Below, one piece after another: positions 57,384 to 64,000 of a stretch of DNA of 64,000 bases (its first letter is position 1; each line of letters opens with the position of its first letter). Location: positions 3,918,062 through 3,982,061 of the forward strand of contig OX638379.1 of NCBI GenBank assembly GCA_951813605.1, in the 5' to 3' direction. This DNA comes from an uncultured Bryobacterales bacterium (GTDB lineage: Bacteria; Acidobacteriota; Terriglobia; Bryobacterales; UBA6623). The translations under genes were made by a program, and so were the position numbers. The notes below the pieces were generated by a model that was not told where the DNA came from, made no database searches, and saw only the letters and a list, made by a program, of their open reading frames with translations.

Positions 57384-58736
57384 ATGAGCCAGTATCTCCC
57401 CAACCGTCGCAATTTAATCGGCGCCGCGGCAAGCGGCTTGCTGCTAGTGCCCGGGGCGCGACCCGCGACGCCGACGCGCAAGGTCGGCGTCGTCGGGCCG
57501 GGCTGGTACGGCAAGATCGACCTGTTCCGCCTCATCCAGGTTGAACCGGTCGACGTCGTGGGGATGTGCGACGTGGACAGCAGGTCGCTGCAGGCGGCGG
57601 CAGAGCTGACCGCGACACGCCAGAAGTCCGGCAAGACGCCGCGCATGCATTCCGACTACCGAGAGATGCTCAAACAGGAAGAGCTCGACCTCGTCCTTGT
57701 GGCCACTCCCGACCACTGGCACGCTCTGCCCATGATTGCAGCCTGCCAAGCGGGTGCCGACGTGTACTGCCAGAAGCCGATCGGGGTCGATATCCGTGAA
57801 TGCCAGGCGATGCTCGCGGCGGCTCGCAAGCACGAACGGGTGGTCCAGATCGGGTTGCAGCGCCGTTCGACGCCGCATCTGATCGATGCCAAGAAGCGAG
57901 TCGTCGAGGACGGCCTACTGGGCGAGATCGGGCACGTGGAAGTCTGCTGCTACTACCACATGCGAGCCAGAGGCAACCCTCCCGACGCCGAGCCTCCGCC
58001 ACATCTCGACTACGACTTCTGGACAGGGCCCGCTCCAATGCGTCCCTATAACGAGCTGTGCCACCCGCGCCGGTGGCGGGCGTTCATGGAGTACAGCAAC
58101 GGCATCATGGGCGACATGTGCGTGCACATGCTCGACGCCGTCCGATGGATGCTCGGGCTCAATTGGCCGAAGCGCGTTTCGTCAACGGGCGGGATCCTTG
58201 TGGAGAAGGACAGCAAGGCTAACACCGCCGACTCCCAAGTGGCGACATTCGAATACGAGGATTTCCCAGTCGTGTGGACACACCGTAGCTGGGGGACGCC
58301 GCCCGACCCGGACTACCCGTGGGCATTCTTCATCTACGGATCCAAGGGGACGCTCAAGGGCAGCGTCCACCGTTGGGACTTCGTCCCGGTCGACAAGCAG
58401 ACCGCTTCGCTCCAAGGGAGGAACAAGCTGGAAGTCGACCAGTATCCGGAAGACAAGACCGAAGCCGATCTGGAGCTTCACTCCGCGCACGCCGTCCGCT
58501 ACCACATGAAGGACTGGCTGCGGGCTGTGGACCAGCGGTCGCGGCCCGTGGCGGACATCGAGGAAGGGCACATGTCGACCACGGCCTGCTTGCTCGCCAA
58601 CATCTCCATGCAGCTGGGGCGGCCCTTGGAGTGGGACCCTGAACGAGGCGAGGTCCGCAACGATGCCGCGGCCAACGATTTGCTCGCCCGCCCTTATCGC
58701 AAGCCTTGGAAGCACCCCGACCCGGCCGCGGTCTGA
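57384..58736 (+). CDS. Gfo/Idh/MocA family oxidoreductase with Tat-like leader
   Basis: A 450-residue protein. The N-terminus NRRNLIGAAASGLLLVPGA is a Tat-type signal, as in many secreted Gfo/Idh/MocA proteins. The NAD motif is VGVVGPGWYGKIDLF, with the conserved CDVD region and the CQKPI motif (near 135) whose Lys is catalytic in the family. The C-terminal beta-sheet domain includes HMLDAVRWMLG and PVVWTHRSWG. It oxidises or reduces a sugar or related alcohol; the substrate is unknown. AGGAG lies eight bases before the ATG at 57384. It is divergent from a sulfatase and followed after 280 bases by a PQQ dehydrogenase, so sugar oxidation in the periplasm is plausible. Confidence 0.9.
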   Translation: MSQYLPNRRNLIGAAASGLLLVPGARPATPTRKVGVVGPGWYGKIDLFRLIQVEPVDVVGMCDVDSRSLQAAAELTATRQKSGKTPRMHSDYREMLKQEELDLVLVATPDHWHALPMIAACQAGADVYCQKPIGVDIRECQAMLAAARKHERVVQIGLQRRSTPHLIDAKKRVVEDGLLGEIGHVEVCCYYHMRARGNPPDAEPPPHLDYDFWTGPAPMRPYNELCHPRRWRAFMEYSNGIMGDMCVHMLDAVRWMLGLNWPKRVSSTGGILVEKDSKANTADSQVATFEYEDFPVVWTHRSWGTPPDPDYPWAFFIYGSKGTLKGSVHRWDFVPVDKQTASLQGRNKLEVDQYPEDKTEADLELHSAHAVRYHMKDWLRAVDQRSRPVADIEEGHMSTTACLLANISMQLGRPLEWDPERGEVRNDAAANDLLARPYRKPWKHPDPAAV

Positions 58737-59016
58737 TCCAAGCCTTTCGGAACCAAGTCCGGGCCCGCAGCGGGGCGCGAAAGCAACCGCGATGGCCCGG
58801 GGGCGGCCACTCCCCGACGGACGATCTGGAGCCCTCCCTACTCACCCTCGCTCGACGCGCGGATTCCGTTGCCGGCCAAGCGGTATTTCGGTGCCTGCAT
58901 GCCTCAAGGTCGGCGACGATTTCATTCGCTCTTGCGAAGCGACCAGTCTAACCGCATCAAGCGGCGCTCGCCGGGTGGCTGCGCGCCCGGCGGGTATACT
59001 GCCTTGAACGATTGCC

Positions 59017-61296
59017 ATGGTCCCCCTGCTCGCCATGCTGGCGTTTCTGGCACTGGTTCAGCCAGCGCATGGAATGCCGGAATTTCTTGCCGACTCGGTG
59101 GCATTTGGAGCCAAGGACTGCCTCTTTTGCCATGCCGAGCCCGGCGGCGGGCGAACGTGGAATGCTCGCGGGCACTGGCTCATGGAACAGAAGCGGCGAT
59201 TCGGCGCGGAAGAGGTGGAGGTCGGGTGGCTGCGCGAGTACGCAGGCAGCCCGGACCCGCCGGAGAGCGCCCTCGAGACGAGCTTGCGCACGGTGGAAGG
59301 CATCGGCAGAATTCCCGAGACACTGCATCGCGGACCGTTCTTCGATCCCAAATCTGACGAGGCAGCTCTCCGTCGCTGGATCGCCTCGCGCGGAACCTAC
59401 TCCACTGCCGAGGGCGAATGGCCACAGTATTCCGGAGACATCGCGTCGTCAAAATACTCCCCGCTGGATCAGATCGGCAAGTCGAACGTCGGCGAGCTCG
59501 AGGTCGCGTGGGTTTGGGACGCCTTCGACAACGCCAACTACGTCCAGCCGGGCGCGGAGCCGATTGCGCGCCCCACCCGAGCGGAGCGCGCGAGATTCCC
59601 GGACGGGTTCAAGTCAACGCCTCTGATGGTCGGCGGCAGGCTCTTCGTTCGCACCAACTTCAGCGGGGTCGCCGCCGTCGACCCCGCTACAGGAGACACG
59701 CTGTGGACCTACGATCCGGGCACGGCCAAGTGGGGTCGTCCGGGCATTTTCGGTTTCGCGACGCGCGGGCTGGCCTACTGGTCCGACGGAGAGCGCGGCC
59801 GGATCCTCCTTTGCACGGGCGACAGCTACCTCGTTGCCCTAGCACCCGAGACGGGCGAGCCAATCATGGGCTTCGGCGACAACGGGCGCGTCGACCTAAC
59901 GCAAGGCTCGCGACGGCCGTTGAATCGAAGACTCGTCAACTGCAGCGCGCCTCCAGCGATCATCGGCGATGTCGCCGTCGTTGGAAACCAGATCGCCGAT
60001 GGCCCCCCGGGCAGGTCAGCGCGCAGCGGCGGTTCCCTATGGAGGGACAACTGGCCCGTCGGGGATGTCCGCGGGTACGACGTGCGAACGGGCAAGCGGC
60101 TGTGGACATTCCACACCGTCCCACAGGAGGGCGAATTCGGCAACGAGACCTGGGGGAGCGACTCATGGAAATGGATGGGGAACACGAACGTTTGGTCGAT
60201 GATGAGCGCCGACGAGAATCTCGGCTACGTCTACCTCCCCGTTACCAGTCCGACCTTCAATTTCGCCGGCGACTTCCGTCCCGGAGACAACCTCTTCTCG
60301 AACAGCGTCGTTTGCCTGGATGCGAAGACGGGCAAGCGCGTCTGGCATTTCCAGACCATTCGCCACGACATCTGGGATTGGGACCTGCCGGCCGCGCCCA
60401 ACCTCATCGACATCGTGGTCGACGGACGCGCAGTCCCCGCGGTCGCGCAAGTGACAAAGACGGGGTTCGTCTACGTGTTCGACCGCCGGACCGGCGAGCC
60501 GGTGTGGCCGATCAAGGACAGGGCGGTGCCCAAGAGCGAGATCGAGCTGGCGGCCGGAACCCAGCCGTTCCCGCTCAAGCCTCCCCCGTTCGAGTTGCAG
60601 GGCGTGAGCGAGGACGACCTTGTCGACTTCACGCCGGATCTCAAGGCTCGGGCACTTGCGGCAGTCGAGCCGCATCGCCTCGGCCCCCTCTACGAACCGC
60701 CTTCGTTGCAGGGGACCATTCAGGTTCCTGGATGGGGTGGCGGCGCGAACTGGGGAGGGGCGGGTTTCGACCCGGAAACCGGCTACCTCTACGTCTCTTC
60801 TCGCCGGCAATACATTGTCGTCGGCATGCGCCGAGTGGAGGACCCGGAGGCCCGCGGCTACGAGTACGAGCACAAGTTCTTCCAAGTCAGTGTCGACGGT
60901 CTGCCGGTGGTCAAGCCGCCTTACGGCACGCTGACCGCGTATGACATGCATCGCGGAGAAATCGCTTGGCAGGCGCCCCATGGCAATGGCCCCAGGGGCC
61001 GTGGGCCGCTGGAAGGCCTCAAACTGCCGCCGCTGGGCAATCCCAACGCGGCGGGAGTGCTGGTGACCCGAACGCTGCTGTTCGTCGGAGACCGGGGCGA
61101 CGCCGCCGAATCGGCCTTCCTAAGGGCGTATGACAAGGCCTCCGGCAAGACGCTTTGGGAAGCGGAACTTCCGCAACGCCATCACTACGCACCTCCGATC
61201 ACCTACATGGCCAAGGGGCGCCAGTACGTCGTTGTCGGCGTCGGCGGCGCCGCCGAGCCCGCCCAGCTTGTCGCGTTTCGTCTAAGCACGAGCTAA
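59017..61296 (+). CDS. PQQ-dependent dehydrogenase with N-terminal heme c site
   Basis: A 759-residue quinoprotein. A signal peptide (MVPLLAMLAFLALVQPAHG) is followed by one heme c motif CLFCH (residues 35-39) and a pair of helices. From about 135 on an eight-bladed PQQ propeller follows (EWPQYSGDIASSKYSPLDQI, repeated W motifs such as VDPATGDTLWTYDPG and LDAKTGKRVWHFQ). The C-terminal GGANWGGAGFDPETGYLYV is a glucose-dehydrogenase-like block. The fused cytochrome site could carry electrons from PQQ to a c-type acceptor. It follows the Gfo/Idh/MocA gene. The substrate is probably a sugar or alcohol. Confidence 0.9.
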   Translation: MVPLLAMLAFLALVQPAHGMPEFLADSVAFGAKDCLFCHAEPGGGRTWNARGHWLMEQKRRFGAEEVEVGWLREYAGSPDPPESALETSLRTVEGIGRIPETLHRGPFFDPKSDEAALRRWIASRGTYSTAEGEWPQYSGDIASSKYSPLDQIGKSNVGELEVAWVWDAFDNANYVQPGAEPIARPTRAERARFPDGFKSTPLMVGGRLFVRTNFSGVAAVDPATGDTLWTYDPGTAKWGRPGIFGFATRGLAYWSDGERGRILLCTGDSYLVALAPETGEPIMGFGDNGRVDLTQGSRRPLNRRLVNCSAPPAIIGDVAVVGNQIADGPPGRSARSGGSLWRDNWPVGDVRGYDVRTGKRLWTFHTVPQEGEFGNETWGSDSWKWMGNTNVWSMMSADENLGYVYLPVTSPTFNFAGDFRPGDNLFSNSVVCLDAKTGKRVWHFQTIRHDIWDWDLPAAPNLIDIVVDGRAVPAVAQVTKTGFVYVFDRRTGEPVWPIKDRAVPKSEIELAAGTQPFPLKPPPFELQGVSEDDLVDFTPDLKARALAAVEPHRLGPLYEPPSLQGTIQVPGWGGGANWGGAGFDPETGYLYVSSRRQYIVVGMRRVEDPEARGYEYEHKFFQVSVDGLPVVKPPYGTLTAYDMHRGEIAWQAPHGNGPRGRGPLEGLKLPPLGNPNAAGVLVTRTLLFVGDRGDAAESAFLRAYDKASGKTLWEAELPQRHHYAPPITYMAKGRQYVVVGVGGAAEPAQLVAFRLSTS

Positions 61297-61811
61297 CACG
61301 CTCAAGTCGAGCGGACCGAAGGAGATCGAGCCCTCGATCCCGACGCACCGCATTGCGCAGAAATCGGCGGAATCCCAGCAAAACGGCAAATGCCGACCTT
61401 GGCCTGCCCTCGCGTAGCCGACGCCCTGAAGCGGATTGGAAGCCGCGTCGACCGTAGGAATCCCACCGGACGAATTGCATCGGCCGTAACTCGAGGGAAC
61501 CGATTAATGCCTGCCAGCTCTGGAAAGGGGATTGCATACGTGAGTGCCAAGGGCGCTGATGTGCGCGGAGGGGACGCGATGTGGACAACATGCAGTGGTG
61601 CCTGACGGCGGGATTGTTTCGCTCCAGAGGCGATTGAAGGGGCCCCACTCGCAGTCTGGCGGGAGGGCATTGCCGAGGCGAACTCCTCGCTCCGCGGTTG
61701 GTTGCGGGTGCAGGCGTGCGCTCCCGGCCGAAGAAATTGCCGAGGGTTTTCCGCTGGCTTCCGGGCCGGACAGCCCGCTCAGGCAGCAGCGGACCAGCCA
61801 GCGCGGCCCCA
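61297..61811. other. Intergenic with no gene seen
   Basis: About 515 bases between the PQQ gene and the istB relic. Frames such as 61390-61605 plus and a 369-codon minus frame (61199-62308) crossing it give motif-free translations. Confidence 0.35.
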
Positions 61812-62053
61812 GCCGCGTTGCGGCTGTTGCGGCGCCCGCTGACCCGCATCGAAGCCTTGACCGTCGACGACCGGGCGACGGGCCGGATGGGGGAAAGCGA
61901 GAGACGCGACTGCCTGGAGATTTGCGACGACCGGGTCGGCAACCCGACGGTGGCCGACATCATCGTCGGTCGCTTGGTGCACAACGCACCGCTCCGAGCT
62001 GCGCGCCGAGTCGCTGCGCAAGGCGCAAGGGCCGGCGCGCATGGCCGCTGAGC
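61812..62053 (+). pseudogene. istB (IS21 transposition ATPase) C-terminal relic
   Basis: The frame from 61812 reads ALRLLRRPLTRIEALTVDD, then SERRDCLEICDDR, then NPTVADIIVGRLVHNAP. This matches the end of IstB, the IS21-family helper ATPase: RIDVLVIDD (Walker B) to ...ERRDLLEILEDRYG, and DPTVADAILDRLVHNAHRIEL. About 20 residues between DDR and NPTVAD are deleted. A frameshift follows, after which another frame reads ELRAESLRKAQGPARMAAE, the typical IstB end. No istA or IS21 ends were seen. Confidence is limited by its size. Confidence 0.6.
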
Positions 62054-62054
62054 C

Positions 62055-62083
62055 AAAAGGGGCCCCGGCAGCTGCCGGGGCCC
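62055..62083 (-). terminator. Rho-independent terminator of the TonB receptor gene
   Basis: A perfect 24-base palindrome lies at 62060-62083 (12-pair arms, GGGCCCCGGCAG and its complement). On the minus strand it is followed at once by CTTTTGG, with TTTT at 62058-62055. It begins 29 bases after the stop of the receptor gene at 62112. Confidence 0.75.
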
Positions 62084-62111
62084 GGGCTGGATGCCTACAG
62101 CTGACAAGCGG

Positions 62112-64000
62112 TCAGAAGGTGATCCGCAGTCCCATTTGCATAATGCGGCGGCTGTTCGGAAGGGTGGACGAAACAATCCCGAAGCTTCCGCTCTCCAGGC
62201 TCGTGTTCGGAATATTGAACGCCGGCGTGTTGGCGAAGTCGTACGCTTCCCAACTGAAACGAGCCCTCCACCTCTCACCCCAGCGGAAGTTCTTGGCAAG
62301 CATGACATCGAAATTGACTCGCGAGGGCCCGCGAATGCCCGGCAGCGTACGTCCCGCGTTGCCTAGAGTGTACGGATCGGGCACCTCGAACGCGCCCTCG
62401 TTCAGCCAGTCGAAGCCAATCACGCCGTCGGAGGCCTGACCTTGCGCGGACGACTTGAACGGGGCGCCGTTGAGGTTCGGACGCAGCGAGATGCCCGCGG
62501 CCAAGTCTCCGCGGATATTGCCTCCCTGCGCTATCTCCACGCCCATGTAGCCCCCGCTTCGGAGCGTGCCGACAGTTGAAATCTGCCAGCCGCCCGCGAT
62601 GGCGTCGAGGATCCTGGACCAGTTCTGTCCCCAGCGCCGGTTCCTTCCGAACGGCAGTTCGACGATCGGAGCCACGACGAGCCTGTGGGGCAGGCGGTTG
62701 ACAGAGCTGGAACGTTCGTCGCTAAGGTCGTAGATGTTCTGCGGGTTGTCGTTGTCTCCGAAGGTGTCCGCGTCGCCGATGAAGCGGATATTGTCGATCC
62801 ATTGGGTATGCGTGTAAGCGATTGTCCAGCCCAGACCGTTCTGGTACCGCTTCTCGGACTTGAAGGTCGCCGCATAGTAGTTCGAGATGCCCCAGTTGGG
62901 CGACATCAGCTGGATCTGGTCTTGCGTGCCATCCCAGGCTACCCAAGGCCGGAAGCTCTCGAGGTCCGCACCGGGTGCGTTGGCCGCGGCTAGGTCGTCC
63001 GGGTGAATGTGGTTGATGTTGATGTTGTTGATCGCCTGGTGCCGCGCCAAGGCGCCGATGATTCCGAAGTCCCAGACGATTCCCTTCCACCGCGCCTGGA
63101 GCGTCAGGTTGAAATTCTGGGAGTACGGAAGCACGCGCGCCTCGTCCCAGAACTGAATCGTCGAGGGTGCGAACCGCGTCCCTCTCGTTCCGAATCCACC
63201 ATGGAGTTCGGAATCAGGAATGTCGTCCAACGCTCCAGCAGGGACACCGTCTCTGAGGTAGGTGGTCAACCCCCCGCGCCGCCGGAAGATGTTATCGAAT
63301 CCCGCCCGGCCGGGCTGAATCGAGTTCCGGTCATACGGATTCCCGCAAAAGATTCCGAAGCCGCCGCGCAGTACCATCGACTCGCTCAGACGCAGGGCAA
63401 ACCCGAACCTCGGAGCCAGATTGTTCCAGTCCCACTGCCAGAGGTACTTCCCCGTGCCGTCCCTGTTCGGGAACAGCACACGGCCGATCGCATCCTCCGG
63501 TATCCCGTCCTGGCCGGCCATGGGATGCGGGCAGAACTGGCAGAAACCGTTCATGCGACCTCCAACCTCGTAGATTGGGGTCTCGGTCTCGTACCTCACG
63601 CCGAAATTCAAGGTCAGGCGGGAGGTGACCCTCCAATCGTCTTGAAAATAGCCCGAATAGTACTTGATCCGCTTGCCGATTCCCGGAGCGACCCTCGTAT
63701 CCAGATTCCAGATGTGACCCATCATGAAATCAGCGAACGTGATGCCAGTGTTGTTATCCCGGCCACCAGTCAGGCCCCGGTATCGGGTGAAGTTGCCTAC
63801 CGGCCGCCACGCGCCGGACGGCTGAGGCCGGCTGACCTCGTTCCCCTGATAGTCGGTGTACTTGGCCCCGAACTTGAATGTGTGGTCACCTCTTATCTTG
63901 GTGAAGTTCCCCTCGTAGTCGAAGTTCGTGAAGACCGCGATGCGGTTTGCGTTACCTACGGCACCGAACTGTGACATTGGAACGCCCCGGCCGCCCTGAA
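62112..64000 (-). CDS. TonB-dependent receptor, C-terminal part (5' end beyond window)
   Basis: The minus strand is open from the right edge to the stop at 62112, about 629 residues of a larger outer-membrane protein. The first ATG (63977) is internal; the frame is open upstream to 64000, so the true start is outside. Barrel strands alternate in the usual way (GYFQDDWRVTSRLTLNFGVRYE, WNNLAPRFGFALRL, QNFNLTLQARWKGIVW, SNYYAATFKSEKR). The end, TLGNAGRTLPGIRGPSRVNF, then DVMLAKNFRW, FSWEAYDFAN and QMGLRITF, is that of carboxypeptidase-regulatory-domain receptors. It probably imports oligosaccharides or other polymers with TonB. Its relic relative is at 22.6-23.3 kb. Confidence 0.92.
   Translation of the reverse strand, partial: QGGRGVPMSQFGAVGNANRIAVFTNFDYEGNFTKIRGDHTFKFGAKYTDYQGNEVSRPQPSGAWRPVGNFTRYRGLTGGRDNNTGITFADFMMGHIWNLDTRVAPGIGKRIKYYSGYFQDDWRVTSRLTLNFGVRYETETPIYEVGGRMNGFCQFCPHPMAGQDGIPEDAIGRVLFPNRDGTGKYLWQWDWNNLAPRFGFALRLSESMVLRGGFGIFCGNPYDRNSIQPGRAGFDNIFRRRGGLTTYLRDGVPAGALDDIPDSELHGGFGTRGTRFAPSTIQFWDEARVLPYSQNFNLTLQARWKGIVWDFGIIGALARHQAINNININHIHPDDLAAANAPGADLESFRPWVAWDGTQDQIQLMSPNWGISNYYAATFKSEKRYQNGLGWTIAYTHTQWIDNIRFIGDADTFGDNDNPQNIYDLSDERSSSVNRLPHRLVVAPIVELPFGRNRRWGQNWSRILDAIAGGWQISTVGTLRSGGYMGVEIAQGGNIRGDLAAGISLRPNLNGAPFKSSAQGQASDGVIGFDWLNEGAFEVPDPYTLGNAGRTLPGIRGPSRVNFDVMLAKNFRWGERWRARFSWEAYDFANTPAFNIPNTSLESGSFGIVSSTLPNSRRIMQMGLRITF

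Noticed and set aside
61199..62308. A 369-codon minus frame
   Set aside because: Antisense to the 3' end of the PQQ gene and to the istB relic, overlapping the receptor gene in another frame; chance composition.

Overview
The window reads as a chromosomal segment of a GC-rich, LPS-bearing Gram-negative bacterium, most likely an Acidobacteriota (Solibacter/Bryobacter-like). The reasons are lpxB and a waaF-type heptosyltransferase (lipid A and core LPS), one large and one ruined TonB-dependent receptor whose C-termini look like the carboxypeptidase-regulatory-domain receptors abundant in that phylum, an hspR-controlled dnaK operon, Tat-type secreted sulfatases and Gfo/Idh/MocA proteins, and an ECF sigma operon with a HEAT-repeat partner. 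The phylum call is inference from gene content. I saw no rRNA, tRNA, CRISPR array or intact mobile element.

Layout. 1-10.4 kb: a truncated GT39-type glycosyltransferase, an SDR, a YjbQ protein, a long decayed region, lpxB overlapping a catalytically dead M1-like protein with a TPR tail, a ubiquitin-like/E1/rhodanese fusion, a YdeI protein and thiE. 10.4-14.1 kb: dnaK-dnaJ-hspR behind a promoter carrying an HspR-like operator and a leader with competing hairpins. 14.1-22.0 kb: two sodium-coupled transporters, an unrecognised 411-residue protein, an SDR, a Tat sulfatase and recO. 22.0-23.4 kb: an AT-rich island and a frameshifted TonB-receptor relic. 23.5-30.2 kb, all on minus: an ACE-like M2 peptidase, mnmA, ECF sigma, HEAT anti-sigma candidate, DUF4097 protein and PDZ protein.

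30.7-40.6 kb: a di-heme cytochrome c peroxidase lipoprotein, truB with a heptosyltransferase, a three-gene operon (intact amidohydrolase, metal-less paralogue, D-2-hydroxyacid dehydrogenase), and rfbB-rfbC-aroF. 41-49.7 kb: a Cu+ ATPase, a YwaF-like membrane protein, homoserine dehydrogenase next to a DhnA-type aldolase, and a tandem alpha/beta-hydrolase. 49.7-64 kb: a long, eukaryote-like guaA, sulfatases on both sides of groES-groEL, a Gfo/Idh/MocA protein, a heme c/PQQ dehydrogenase, an IS21 istB relic, and the C-terminal part of a TonB receptor running off the right edge.

Taken together, housekeeping genes (protein folding, tRNA modification, purine, aspartate-family and aromatic amino acid synthesis, envelope synthesis) are interleaved with catabolic genes for sulfated or oxidised glycans. 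Relics of genes sit in several of the long gaps. The most unusual signals are enzyme-like proteins that have lost their catalytic residues (M1-like, amidohydrolase-like, second hydrolase domain), the two-hairpin dnaK leader, the Ubl-E1-rhodanese fusion and the unrecognised protein at 17.3-18.5 kb. I did not find a clear multi-gene defence or mobile system.
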